A DNA stretch of 64,000 bases from Allostella vacuolata. GTDB lineage: Bacteria; Pseudomonadota; Alphaproteobacteria; ATCC43930; Allostellaceae. The notes below the pieces were generated by a model. That model did no database searches and was not told where the DNA came from. It was given only the letters and a program-made list of their open reading frames with translations. The translations under genes were made by a program, and so were the position numbers. The stretch is from the NCBI GenBank assembly GCA_006739055.1, contig AP019702.1, forward strand, positions 3,807,388-3,871,387, written 5' to 3'. Of this stretch, positions 16,374 through 25,012 are shown in pieces. Each line of letters opens with the position of its first letter. The first letter of the stretch is position 1.

Positions 16374-17363
16374 TCACTTGGTCGCGGTGATCTGCTCGAA
16401 GATCTTCTCGACCCCGATGTCCTTGGCGTAGGCCGCCATGACCGGGTCGACCAGCTTCTTCATCTGGTCGCGGCCCTCGAACGGGATGCGCTTCAGCTTG
16501 CCCGCCTTCTCCAGGGCGTCGAGCTTGGCGGCATCCTCGGACGATTCGACCTGGCGCCCGTAGGCCCCGGCCTCCTTGCCGGCCTTCAGGATCGCCTGCT
16601 GCAGCTCGGGCGGCAGCTTCTTGAAGGTCTTCACCGAGAAGCACAGCGGACGGATGGTGATGGCGTGCTCGGTCATCGAGAGGTTGGGCGCCACCTCGAA
16701 GAACTTCATCTGCTCGACGCCCGCGGCCTCGTTCTCGCCGGCGCTGATGACGCCGTTCTGGATGGCGTTGTAGACCTCGTTGTAGGCGATGACGGTCGGC
16801 GACATTCCGGTCGCGGCAAGGGCGCGGCTCCAGATCGGGGCGCCCTGCACGCGGACCTTCAGGCCCTTGGCCTCGGCCAGGCTGCGGATCGGCTTGTTGA
16901 CGAAGATGTTGCGCACGCCGCCGCCGGCATAGCCGATCAGCATGACGTCGGCCTTCTGGGCGATCTCGTCGGCGATCGGCTTCAGCAAGTCCGCATCCAG
17001 CACCTTGTTCCAATGATCCAGGTCACGGAACAGGAACGGCGCGTCGATGAAGGGCGCTGCCCGCGAGAAGGTCGACATGTGGGCCGGCGACACCACCGCG
17101 TAGTCGACCGCCTTGCCCTGTGCCATGTACTCGAAATACTGCTTCTCGAGGCCGAGCTCGCTGTTCTTGTGCAGCTTGAACTCGATCGGTTTGCCGTAAT
17201 ACTTCTTCACCAGCTCTTCGAAGCGAACCATGGTCTTGGTGAACGCATGGTCGTCGTTGAATTGCGAGGCCCCGCTGAGCGTGATCGTCTGCGCCCCCGC
17301 GGGGGTGAGTACGCCCAGGCCGGCAACCGCGATGGCGGCGCCCACGAATTGTTTCCAGTTCAT
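16374..17363 (-). CDS. dctP: TRAP transporter periplasmic substrate-binding protein (DctP)
   Basis: 329 residues: signal peptide (about 1-24) and a DctP fold. The KVRVQGAPIWSRAL segment (about 168-181) contains the conserved arginine that contacts the ligand carboxylate in TRAP proteins, and the following AYNEVYNAIQNGVISAGEN is the matching conserved helix (usually EVYxALQxGVVDGxEN). First gene of the operon dctP-dctQ-dctM-dioxygenase. The ligand should be an organic acid, given the arginine; nothing more specific is visible. Confidence 0.92.
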   Translation of the reverse strand: MNWKQFVGAAIAVAGLGVLTPAGAQTITLSGASQFNDDHAFTKTMVRFEELVKKYYGKPIEFKLHKNSELGLEKQYFEYMAQGKAVDYAVVSPAHMSTFSRAAPFIDAPFLFRDLDHWNKVLDADLLKPIADEIAQKADVMLIGYAGGGVRNIFVNKPIRSLAEAKGLKVRVQGAPIWSRALAATGMSPTVIAYNEVYNAIQNGVISAGENEAAGVEQMKFFEVAPNLSMTEHAITIRPLCFSVKTFKKLPPELQQAILKAGKEAGAYGRQVESSEDAAKLDALEKAGKLKRIPFEGRDQMKKLVDPVMAAYAKDIGVEKIFEQITATK

Positions 17364-17584
17364 CGATGTCTCCTCCCGGGGCGGGCGGTGCCCGCCGCTT
17401 GGCTTCGGCCTTTGACGCCGATTGTTACCAATTCAGAACATAGCCGCGCGCATCGCGCTTGGCCAGTCCATCGGCGGCCGGGCCGCAACTAAGGGAGGAG
17501 ACGGACAACAGGTCGGGCCGCCGGCAACGCATGGTTGCGACGGGAGGCCGTCCGGGGACGGCGGGGACGAAATGGCGGCGATCA

Positions 17585-17615
17585 GCCGCCCACGCCGCGC
17601 GACGGGGTGGGCGGC
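17585..17615 (-). terminator. Hairpin after infA
   Basis: gccgcccac (17585-17593) and gtgggcggc (17607-17615) pair perfectly around a 13-base loop, eight bases after the infA stop on the minus strand. Placed as expected for a terminator of the csp-infA transcript. Confidence 0.4.
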
Positions 17616-17622
17616 GGGCCTT

Positions 17623-17901
17623 CTAGCGGCGGCGCTGGAACTGCGGGCGGCGCGGTGCCGCGGCCACGACCGGGGCGCGCTCGTCCTTGTGGCGGAAGGT
17701 GATGCGCCCCTTGGTCAGGTCATAGGGGGTCATCTCGACCGTCACCCGGTCGCCGGCCAGGATGCGGATGCGGTGCTTGCGCATCTTGCCGCCGGTGTAG
17801 GCGAGAATCTCGTGTCCGCTGTCGAGACGGACGCGGAAGCGAAACTCCGGGAGCATTTCGAGCACCACCCCCTCGAACTGGATCAGATCCTCTTTTGACA
17901 C
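17623..17901 (-). CDS. infA: Translation initiation factor IF-1 with basic C-terminal tail
   Basis: 92 residues. Residues 1-72 match IF-1 closely: [51 protein letters not shown]. This S1-like OB fold binds the 30S A site with IF2 and IF3 during initiation. Unlike the usual 72-residue protein, it has about 20 extra residues ending in [10 protein letters not shown]. It follows a cold-shock gene by 67 bp on the same strand. Whether this is the only infA of the organism, or a second cold-related copy, cannot be told from the window. Confidence 0.93.
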   Translation of the reverse strand: MSKEDLIQFEGVVLEMLPEFRFRVRLDSGHEILAYTGGKMRKHRIRILAGDRVTVEMTPYDLTKGRITFRHKDERAPVVAAAPRRPQFQRRR

Positions 17902-17968
17902 GTACCCTCCTGCCAGGTGGACATAACCGTCCGGCGGCGCAACCGGTCATCCGGCTCCGCACACGCGA

Positions 17969-18175
17969 TCAGACGGCCTTCAGATTGACCGCGGCGACCT
18001 TGCCCTGCTGGCCGCGCTCGAGCTCGTAGCTGACGCGCTGCCCCTCGTTGAGACCCGGCATGCCGGCCCGTTCGACCGCGGAAACATGCACGAAGACATC
18101 CTTCTGGCCGTCGTCGGGCTGGATGAAGCCATAGCCCTTCGTGCTGTTGAACCACTTGACGGTACCGACGGCCAT
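17969..18175 (-). CDS. cspA: Cold shock domain protein (CspA family)
   Basis: 68 residues starting [20 protein letters not shown]. The two RNA-binding motifs are present: RNP1 KGYGFIQP (about 14-21) and RNP2 VFVHVSAV (about 28-35). These small OB-fold proteins bind single-stranded RNA and melt structure in the cold. The ATG at 18175 is chosen over an in-frame upstream start because a gggagagg site lies just before it and the family begins there. Likely co-transcribed with infA, another OB-fold protein. The symbol is generic; there may be several csp genes. Confidence 0.92.
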   Translation of the reverse strand: MAVGTVKWFNSTKGYGFIQPDDGQKDVFVHVSAVERAGMPGLNEGQRVSYELERGQQGKVAAVNLKAV

Positions 18176-18556
18176 GGGCCCTCTCCCAGTCCAATTGCCG
18201 CCCGGCACGATGCGGGGCGGGACAACCGTCGCATGGGAGAAGACCGGGTCGGCGCTCCGTCGAGCAGCATGTCGGCCGAACCCAAAACGAGTTGACGGAC
18301 CCTATATAGGACAGTCCAGAAAAAATTTCAGGAGGAATCGCGCGCTTGGCCGTGGCGGCGGGATGCCGCCAGCCGCTATGTTCGGCGGTCGGGTTCAGGG
18401 CCCCATCCAAGGGAGAGGCCGGCGGGATGGCCCCGGGGCGGGGAGCGGCGACATCCATGTGGCCTTCATTCTCGGTGCCTGAGCCACCGATTCCGCGCGG
18501 TGCGGAACCTTCGACGGTCGCGGACGTTCCGGTCCGCAATCTCACGGAGCAGCACC
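18176..18556. other. Intergenic region between divergent csp and DUF3185 genes
   Basis: About 380 bp. It holds the presumed long csp leader (18176 to about 18295), the AT-rich promoter patch at 18295-18340, and a GC-rich half that leads into the DUF3185 gene. I see no supported small gene here. Confidence 0.5.
18301..18335 (-). promoter_or_regulatory. Candidate promoter of the csp-infA transcript
   Basis: The AT-rich stretch on the minus strand holds tatata as a -10-like box at about 18303-18308 (inside the palindrome cctatatagg) and a T-rich block 15-20 bp upstream. A transcript starting here would have a leader of roughly 120 bases before cspA, as is common for cold-shock genes. Not strongly consensus at -35. 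Confidence 0.35.
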
Positions 18557-18766
18557 ATGCGGTCCAGCGGCATCCTCGGCATCGTCCTCGTCTGCGTCGG
18601 CGCGGTTCTTCTGGCCTTCGCCTGGCGGGCGTCGAATGCGCCGGTCGACCAGGTCGTGAATTCCCTGACCGGCCGCTTCACCGACGGGACGATGATCTAC
18701 CTCATCGGCGGCATCGCGGCCCTGATCGGCGGCATCTTCCTGGTGGCCATCCGCCCCCGCAGCTGA
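18557..18766 (+). CDS. DUF3185-family small membrane protein
   Basis: 69 residues with two membrane helices (about 5-23 and 45-64) separated by VDQVVNSLTGRFTDGTMIYLIGG, which is the recognisable conserved core of DUF3185 (GxxxTGRFTDxTxxYLIGG). Function unknown; such proteins are common in proteobacteria. The ATG at 18557 follows a cggagc site; an in-frame start 19 codons upstream has no conserved sequence. Confidence 0.75.
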   Translation: MRSSGILGIVLVCVGAVLLAFAWRASNAPVDQVVNSLTGRFTDGTMIYLIGGIAALIGGIFLVAIRPRS

Positions 18767-18800
18767 CCCCGGGGCGGATCGGAAGCCCGCGGGTACGGGC

Positions 18801-19379
18801 GTGATCCGCCTCGAACCCGCGCTGGCATCCTTTCCCTGGCTGGGGCAGGTGCTGGATGCGCTGCCGGCACTGGACCTGCCCCAGGCCCACGTCGCGGCCG
18901 GCGCCATCGCACAAACGGTCTGGAACCATGCCACCGGGCGCCCGCCCGGCCACGGGATCGCCGACCTCGACATCGTCTATTTCGACCCGGCGGACCTGTC
19001 GGCGGAAGCCGAGCAGGCGGCCGACGCCCGGGCGCGGGCCGCCTTCCCGGCCCTGCCGCTCCGGCTCGACGTCAAGAACCAGGCCCGGGTCCACCTCTGG
19101 TACCAGCGCCGCTTCGGCCGCGCGATCGATCCCTACCGGTCGATCGCCGCGGCGGTCGCGACCTATCCGACGACGGCGACCGCGATCGCCGTCCGCCGCG
19201 AGGAGGGACGGCTTGCCGGCCACGCGCCGTTCGGTCTCGACGACCTGCTCGCCCTCACCATCCGACCCAACCACCGGCTGGTGACCGAGGCGGTCTATCG
19301 CGCCAAGGCCGCCCGCTGGCAGGCCCTGTGGCCCGAGCTGCGCGTGCTGCCGTGGGAGAATGGCGTGGTCCCCGCCTGA
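18801..19379 (+). CDS. Nucleotidyltransferase-fold family protein (COG3575/DUF925 type)
   Basis: 192 residues with a GTG start. The N-terminal half contains HVAAGAIAQTVWNHATG followed by DLDIVYFDPADLS, the family form of the hG-(S/x)-x(n)-DxD nucleotidyltransferase motif, with the aspartates in DLDIVYFD the likely metal ligands. The VKNQARVHLWY and FGLDDLLALTIRPN segments are also diagnostic of this group. The substrate is unknown. It begins 34 bp after the DUF3185 gene and may share its transcript. Confidence 0.78.
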   Translation: MIRLEPALASFPWLGQVLDALPALDLPQAHVAAGAIAQTVWNHATGRPPGHGIADLDIVYFDPADLSAEAEQAADARARAAFPALPLRLDVKNQARVHLWYQRRFGRAIDPYRSIAAAVATYPTTATAIAVRREEGRLAGHAPFGLDDLLALTIRPNHRLVTEAVYRAKAARWQALWPELRVLPWENGVVPA

Positions 19380-19490
19380 TCTGAGCGCGACCAGGTCGGC
19401 ACGCAGGGCCGCGCCGGCCCCGCGCATGCCGGCCACGCATGCCCGGAGGGGACGATCCGGATCCGCCGCTTTCTTGTCCCGGCAGGTGCT

Positions 19491-20300
19491 TCAGAACGCA
19501 TAGCGCAGGCCGACCGAGACGCCATGGCTGCGCAGGTCGGCCCTGGTGCCGTCGATCGGCAGCGGCACGGTGCCGCTGGTGCGGAACCGGGTGGCATCGC
19601 CGCGGTCGCTCTCGACCTGCCCGAAATCGGTGTAGCGGTAGGCGATCTCCAGCGTCAGCCCGTCGCCGAGGCGGATGCCGGTGCCGGCGGTGGCGGTCCA
19701 GGCGAAGCTGGTGGTGGTGCCGCCCGGGGTCGCCACGATCTGCGGGATGGCCGGGAAGGCGAGCGTGGTGCGGTCGAGCCGGTTGCGCGAGACGCCGATG
19801 CCGGCACCGACGAAGGGCTGGAACGGGCCGAGATCGACCGGCAGCAAGGGCGCCAGGTCGAGATAGCCGTTGACCATCCCGGTCAGCGTCGAGACGTCGC
19901 CGTCGACCGGCTGGCCGCCCTGGACCGGGAAGTTCGCCTGCCCCTCGAAGCGGAATTGCGGCCGCCAGCCGAGCGTCAGGTCGACGCGGAAGCGCTCGTC
20001 GATGCGGTAGCCGATGCCGCCGCCCAGCGCCACGGACTGGCCGAACTCGCCCTTGGCCCGGGCGAGGCAGCCATAGAGCGGCACCGCCGCCGGGTCGGTC
20101 CCGCCGCAGTTCCAGTCCTGGAACCGGGCGCTCGTGCCCGTCTCCCAGCCGAGGTCGATGCGGCCGTACCAGCCGGCCGGCTCGGCCGCCGCCGGGCCGA
20201 TCGCGGCGGCAGCAAGCCCGACCAGAATCGCGAAATAAGTGAATCGCGTGGCGCGAAAGTGGTAATCGTGAGGGGCCGCTGGGGGGTGACAGGAGCGCAT
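19491..20300 (-). CDS. Outer membrane beta-barrel protein (porin-like)
   Basis: 269 residues. After a signal peptide (ending near AAAEPAGW, about residue 40) the protein has alternating strands with aromatic ends, such as WYGRIDLGWETG, FQPFVGAGIGVSRN, LTLEIAYRYTDFG, and ends SVGLRYAF, with the terminal phenylalanine recognised by the BAM machinery. An eight-stranded OmpA/Omp25-like barrel is likely. The start codon overlaps the start of the divergent GMC gene by two bases, and the first 15 residues look unlike a signal peptide n-region, so the true start is uncertain. Confidence 0.75.
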   Translation of the reverse strand: MRSCHPPAAPHDYHFRATRFTYFAILVGLAAAAIGPAAAEPAGWYGRIDLGWETGTSARFQDWNCGGTDPAAVPLYGCLARAKGEFGQSVALGGGIGYRIDERFRVDLTLGWRPQFRFEGQANFPVQGGQPVDGDVSTLTGMVNGYLDLAPLLPVDLGPFQPFVGAGIGVSRNRLDRTTLAFPAIPQIVATPGGTTTSFAWTATAGTGIRLGDGLTLEIAYRYTDFGQVESDRGDATRFRTSGTVPLPIDGTRADLRSHGVSVGLRYAF

Positions 20301-21897
20301 GGAATTCGACTACGTCATCGTTGGGGCGGGATCGGCCGGCTGCGTCCTCGCAAACCGGCTCTCGGAGGATCCCGGCGTCACCGTGCTGCTCCTCGAGGCC
20401 GGGCCGAAGGATCGCTTGCCCTGGATCCATATACCGGCCGGCTTCATCCGGATGCTCGACGACAAGCGGGTCAACTGGGTGTACCGCACCGAGCCGGAGC
20501 CCGGCACCAACAATCGCGCGATGCTGTTCCCGCGCGGCCGGGTGCTGGGCGGCTCCAGCTCCATCAACGGCCTGATTTATGTCCGCGGGCAGCGCCAGGA
20601 CTTCGATTCCTGGGCCCAGGCCGGCAACCGCGGCTGGTCCTACGACGAGGTCCTGCCCTACTTCAAGAAGGCCGAGACCAAGGCGGCGGGCGACCCCGCC
20701 TATCGCGGCGGCGACGGACCGCTGACGGTCGACGAGTTTCCCGACCACCATGTCCTGACCCATGCCTTCGTCCAGGCCGGCCAGGAGCTGGGGCTGCCCT
20801 TCAATCCCGACACCAACGGCGCCGAGCAGGAAGGGGTCGGCTACTACCAGCAGACCCGGCGCGGCCGCTTCCGCGCCTCGACCGCCCGGGCCTACCTGAA
20901 GCCGGTGATGGAGCGCCCGAACCTCCAGGTCGAGACCGAGGCGATGGCGACCCGGGTGACGGTCGAGGACTGGCGGGCGACCGGGGTCGCCTTCACCCAG
21001 GGCGGCCAGGAGAAGTTCGCCCGCGCCCGGCGCGAGGTCATCCTGTCCGGCGGGTCGATCAACTCCCCCCAGCTCCTCCAGGTGTCGGGCATCGGCCCGG
21101 GCGACCTCCTGCGCGACCTCGGCATCCGGCCGGTGCGCGAGCTGCCGGGCGTGGGGCGCAACCTGCATGACCATTTCGTCAGCCGGATCGTCCACCGGAT
21201 GAAGGGCGTGGCCAGCATCAACGAGCTGTCGCGCGGCTGGCGGCTCCTGGTCGAGGCGGCGCGCTACGCCCTCTTCGGCCGCGGTATCCTGACCTATTCC
21301 GCCGGCAACGGGGTCGGCTTCATCAAGACCCGGCCGGGACTGGATGCGCCCGACTTCCAGCTCTCGTTCGCCGCCGCCAGCTTCAAGGACGGGGTGCTGG
21401 GCAAGCTCGACGACGAGCCGGGGGCGACGCTGGGCGGCTGGCAGCTGCGGCCGGAAAGCCGCGGCACGGTGATGATCCGGTCCGCCGACCCGCTGGAGCC
21501 GCCGGCGATCCGCCCCAACTACCTGGCCGCGGAAACCGACCAGATGGTGACGGTGGCCGGCCTGCGGATGAGCCGCGCAATCCTGGAGGCACCGGCGTTC
21601 GCCCCCTGGAACGCCGGCGAGAAGCATCCCGGCCTGGACGTCCAGACCGACGCGGAATGGCTCGATTATGCCAGGCGCAACGGCACCACCGTCTATCACC
21701 CGGTCGGCAGCTGCCGCATGGGCCGCGACCGCATGGCGGTGGTCGACCCCGAGCTGCGGGTGCACGGGCTGGACGGGCTCCGGGTGGTCGATGCCTCGGT
21801 GATGCCGGTGATGGTGTCGGGCAACACCAACGCCGCCACCATCATGATCGCCGAGAAGGCCGCCGACCTGATCAGGTCGGCGGCCAAGGCGCGGTAG
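20299..21897 (+). CDS. GMC-family FAD-dependent oxidoreductase (choline dehydrogenase-like)
   Basis: 532 residues, full length for the family. The FAD-binding Rossmann motif VIVGAGSAGCVLANRL is at 6-21, the GMC signature GRVLGGSSSINGLIYVRG follows at about 80-97, and the catalytic pair is H467 (VYHPVGSCRMG) and N509 (SGNTNAATIMIAEKA). Such enzymes oxidise alcohols such as choline or polyethylene glycol derivatives to aldehydes; soluble or peripherally bound. An aggag site precedes the ATG. A TTT transporter operon lies downstream on the opposite strand; a link is possible but not shown. Confidence 0.9.
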   Translation: MEFDYVIVGAGSAGCVLANRLSEDPGVTVLLLEAGPKDRLPWIHIPAGFIRMLDDKRVNWVYRTEPEPGTNNRAMLFPRGRVLGGSSSINGLIYVRGQRQDFDSWAQAGNRGWSYDEVLPYFKKAETKAAGDPAYRGGDGPLTVDEFPDHHVLTHAFVQAGQELGLPFNPDTNGAEQEGVGYYQQTRRGRFRASTARAYLKPVMERPNLQVETEAMATRVTVEDWRATGVAFTQGGQEKFARARREVILSGGSINSPQLLQVSGIGPGDLLRDLGIRPVRELPGVGRNLHDHFVSRIVHRMKGVASINELSRGWRLLVEAARYALFGRGILTYSAGNGVGFIKTRPGLDAPDFQLSFAAASFKDGVLGKLDDEPGATLGGWQLRPESRGTVMIRSADPLEPPAIRPNYLAAETDQMVTVAGLRMSRAILEAPAFAPWNAGEKHPGLDVQTDAEWLDYARRNGTTVYHPVGSCRMGRDRMAVVDPELRVHGLDGLRVVDASVMPVMVSGNTNAATIMIAEKAADLIRSAAKAR

Positions 21898-21899
21898 CC

Positions 21900-21918
21900 G
21901 GGGCCCCGTCGGGGCCCC
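21900..21918. terminator. GC hairpin between convergent genes
   Basis: ggggcccc occurs twice around gtc, giving an eight-pair stem right after the GMC oxidoreductase stop and before the end of the convergent tctC gene. No clear T run, so a weak call. Confidence 0.3.
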
Positions 21919-21931
21919 CGGCGGGGCCGCC

Positions 21932-22894
21932 CTACTCGATCTGCGCGCCCGAGGTCTCGACGATCGGCTTCCACTTGGCGATTTCGCCCTTGTAGAAGGC
22001 CTCGAACTCTTCCGGCTTGGAGCCGACCACCACCCCGCCCAGGTCGAGCAGCCGCTTCTTGACGTCCGGCTGCGCCAGCGCCTGGAGCACGGCGTCATGG
22101 ATCTGGTCGATCACCGCACGCGGGGTCTTGGCCGGCACGACGATGCCGAACCAGGCCGAGACCTCGTAGTCGGCGACGCCCGCCTCGCGCATCGTCGGCA
22201 CGTTCGGGTATTGCGGCGCGCGCTGGGCGGTGGTGACGGCGAGCGGCCGCAGGGTGCCGGCCTCCACATGGGCGACCGTCTCGGGGAAGTTGTTGACGAT
22301 CAGCGAGACGTTGCCGGCAAGGCAGTCGTTGAGGGCCGGGCCGGCACCGCGGTAGGGAACGTGCAGGATGTCGATGCCGGCCAGCACCTTGAACAGGTGC
22401 CCGGAGATGTGCAGCGAGGTGCCGTTGCCGGACGAGGCGTAGGACACCGACCCCGGCTTCTCCTTGGCGATCCGGATCACGTCGGCGATCGAGTTGGCCG
22501 GGAAGTTCTTGCAGGCGCTGATCACGTTCGGCACGCCGACCAGCTGGGTGACGCCGGCGAAATCCTTCACCGAATCGAACGGCAGCTTCTTGTAGAGGTT
22601 GGGGACGATGCCGTGGGTGGCGATCTGCGTCAGCATCCAGGTGTAGCCGTCGGGCGCCGACTTGGCGACGATGTCGGCGCCGACATTGCCGGCGGCACCC
22701 GGCTTGTTGTCGACCACGATCTCCCATTTCTGCATCTCGCCGACCTTGGCCGCGACGACGCGGGCCAGGATGTCGGTGGCGCCGGCGGGGGTGAAGCCGA
22801 CCACCAGCCGGATCGGCTTCTCGGGGTACTTCGCCGCGGCCGGGACCGCGACGAGGGCCGCGGCGGCGGCGGCAAGCAGCAAGGCGCGCTTCAT
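21932..22894 (-). CDS. tctC: Tripartite tricarboxylate transporter binding protein (TctC/Bug family)
   Basis: 320 residues: signal peptide about 1-21, then the Bug pattern YPEKPIRLVVGFTPAGATDILAR, with NKPGAAGNVGADIVAKSAPDGYT, HVPYRGAGPALNDCLAGNV and PNVPTMREAGV all in order. These periplasmic proteins bind carboxylates through main-chain contacts and deliver them to the TctAB membrane complex. Last gene of the operon tctB-tctA-tctC, 45 bp after tctA. Confidence 0.93.
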   Translation of the reverse strand: MKRALLLAAAAAALVAVPAAAKYPEKPIRLVVGFTPAGATDILARVVAAKVGEMQKWEIVVDNKPGAAGNVGADIVAKSAPDGYTWMLTQIATHGIVPNLYKKLPFDSVKDFAGVTQLVGVPNVISACKNFPANSIADVIRIAKEKPGSVSYASSGNGTSLHISGHLFKVLAGIDILHVPYRGAGPALNDCLAGNVSLIVNNFPETVAHVEAGTLRPLAVTTAQRAPQYPNVPTMREAGVADYEVSAWFGIVVPAKTPRAVIDQIHDAVLQALAQPDVKKRLLDLGGVVVGSKPEEFEAFYKGEIAKWKPIVETSGAQIE

Positions 22895-22939
22895 GTTTCC
22901 TCCACTATCGGGTCGGTTAGCCCGGCGCGGCGATCGTTC

Positions 22940-24439
22940 CTATTCCTGGAACATTTCCCCGCGCCGGCGCCGGAAGGCCGGCAGGACGATGGCAAGCAGC
23001 AGCACGGCCGAGACGGCCATCAGGCCGAGGCTGATGGGCCGGTCGATGAAGACCTTGGCGTCGCCGCGCGACAGCAGCAGGGCGCGGCGCAGATGCTCCT
23101 CCATCAGCGGCCCGAGCACGAAGCCCAGCACCAGCGGCACCGGCTCGCACTCCAGCTTCAGCAGCAGGTAGCCGACGAAGCCGAACAGGATGGTGACGTA
23201 GATGTCGAAGGCGCTGTTGTTCAGGCTGTACACGCCGATCGCCGAGAAGACGAGGATCGCCGGATAGAGCAGGTCGTAGGGCACCTTCAGCAGCCGCACC
23301 CAGATCCCGACCAGCGGCAGGTTGATGACCAGCAGCATGATGTTGCCGACCCACATGCTGGCGACCAGCCCCCAGAACAGATCGGGCTGGCGTTCCATCA
23401 TCAGCGGGCCCGGCTGGATGCCCTGGATGATGAGCGCGCCGACCATCAGCGCCATCACCGCGTTGGTCGGCAGGCCCAGCGTCAGCAAGGGGATGAACGA
23501 GGTCTGGGCGGCCGCGTTGTTGGCCGATTCGGGCCCCGCCACGCCCTCGATCGCGCCCTTGCCGAAGCGGCTCGGGTCGCGCGCCAGCTTCTTCTCCAAC
23601 CCGTAGGAGGCGAAGCTGGCGAGCGCCGCGCCGCCGCCCGGCAGCACGCCGAGGAACGAACCGAGGACGGTTCCGCGCAGGGCGGCCGGGGCTGCCTGGC
23701 GGAAGTCGTCGCGCGTCAGCCACAGGCGGGAGATGGGTGCGATGCGCGCGGTACGCCAGTCGGCCGTCTCCAGGTTGCGGATCACCTCGGACACCCCGAA
23801 CAGGCCAAGTACGACCGGCACGAAGCCGATGCCGTCCGACAGTTCCTGGATGTCGAAGGCGAAGCGCAGCTCGCCCGAATTGACGTCGGTGCCGACCAGC
23901 CCCAGGCCGAGGCCGACGAAGATCATGGCGATGGCCTTGAGGACCGAGCCGTGCGCCAGCACCACCGAAGCAATGAGGCCCAGCACCATCAGCGAGAAGT
24001 ATTCGGCCGAGCTGAAGCTGAGGGCGATCGTGGTGAGCAGCGGCCCGGCGATGGCGATGAACAGCGTCGCGACCGTGCCGGCGAAGAACGAGCCCAGCGC
24101 CGCCGTGGCCAGCGCCGCCCCGCCCCGGCCCTGCTGGGCCATGGCATAGCCGTCCAGGGTCGTGACCACGGACGAGGTCTCGCCCGGCAGCTTGATCAGG
24201 ATCGCGGTGGTCGACCCGCCATACTGCGCACCGTAGAAGATGCCGGCCAGCATGATGATGGCCGAGGTCGCCGGCAGCCCGAAGGTGATCGGCAGCAGCA
24301 GGGCGATGGTGGCGACCGGGCCGACGCCCGGCAGGACGCCGATCAGCGTGCCGAGCAGGGCGCCGATGAAGCAGAAGCCGATGTTGGCGGGTTCGAGGGC
24401 GACGCCCAGGCCGAACCAGAGGCCGCCTAGAATGTCCAT
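22940..24439 (-). CDS. tctA: Tripartite tricarboxylate transporter large permease (TctA)
   Basis: 499 residues with about twelve membrane helices. TctA landmarks include LLGTLIGVLPGVGPVATIALLLPITFGL near the start, YGGSTTAILIKLPGETSSVVTTLDGYAMA, and GLPTNAVMALMVGALIIQGIQPGP; the PGxGxxxG loops are the likely substrate path. Overlaps tctB by 13 bp. Confidence 0.94.
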   Translation of the reverse strand: MDILGGLWFGLGVALEPANIGFCFIGALLGTLIGVLPGVGPVATIALLLPITFGLPATSAIIMLAGIFYGAQYGGSTTAILIKLPGETSSVVTTLDGYAMAQQGRGGAALATAALGSFFAGTVATLFIAIAGPLLTTIALSFSSAEYFSLMVLGLIASVVLAHGSVLKAIAMIFVGLGLGLVGTDVNSGELRFAFDIQELSDGIGFVPVVLGLFGVSEVIRNLETADWRTARIAPISRLWLTRDDFRQAAPAALRGTVLGSFLGVLPGGGAALASFASYGLEKKLARDPSRFGKGAIEGVAGPESANNAAAQTSFIPLLTLGLPTNAVMALMVGALIIQGIQPGPLMMERQPDLFWGLVASMWVGNIMLLVINLPLVGIWVRLLKVPYDLLYPAILVFSAIGVYSLNNSAFDIYVTILFGFVGYLLLKLECEPVPLVLGFVLGPLMEEHLRRALLLSRGDAKVFIDRPISLGLMAVSAVLLLAIVLPAFRRRRGEMFQE

Positions 24440-24915
24440 GGCCAGACCTTCATCGAAACGCCGAGCCCCCAGACGAATATCGCGACCGAGAAGAGCGCCA
24501 GCCCGATCGCCAGCGACACCACCCGGATCGGCCGGCCGACATTGCCGGCCAGGCTGGCGACGCAGACCAGGACGATGGTGGCGGCCACCAGCCCCAGCCG
24601 CTCGATGGCGAGCGCGAAGGCGAGCAGCGAGGCCAGGATCCAGATGGTGGCGGCGATCGCCATGCGCTCGGTCGGCGGGCCGGGGCGGACCAGGCCCTTC
24701 GCCGTCACCAGAGCGCCCATGGCGGCGAGCGAACCGAAGACCAGCATCGGCATGTAGCCGGGGCCCATGCGGGCCGCGCTGCCGAGCCGGTACTCGTTGA
24801 GATAGACCCCGCCCAGGCCGAGCGCCAGGAACAGGATTCCCGCCAGCACGTCCCGCGACAGGAGCCGCGCCCGAATCGGGTCGATCGTGTCGGCTTGTGC
24901 CGATCCCGCGTCCAT
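24427..24915 (-). CDS. tctB: Tripartite tricarboxylate transporter small permease (TctB)
   Basis: 162 residues with four membrane helices and the TctB mark GPGYMPMLVFGSL (family GPGxxPxxxG). A gagggggg site precedes the ATG at 24915; an upstream in-frame ATG at 24939 is possible. Works with TctA and the periplasmic TctC. First gene of its operon. Confidence 0.88.
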   Translation of the reverse strand: MDAGSAQADTIDPIRARLLSRDVLAGILFLALGLGGVYLNEYRLGSAARMGPGYMPMLVFGSLAAMGALVTAKGLVRPGPPTERMAIAATIWILASLLAFALAIERLGLVAATIVLVCVASLAGNVGRPIRVVSLAIGLALFSVAIFVWGLGVSMKVWPWTF

Positions 24916-25012
24916 TTCCCCCCTCGCCCCCCGTTCCATCGCTGCGTAAGCCGGGCCCGAACTTCTACTCGCTGGGCGCGCGTGGTGGAAGGGTTCCGGA
25001 GGGGCCCGCGGC

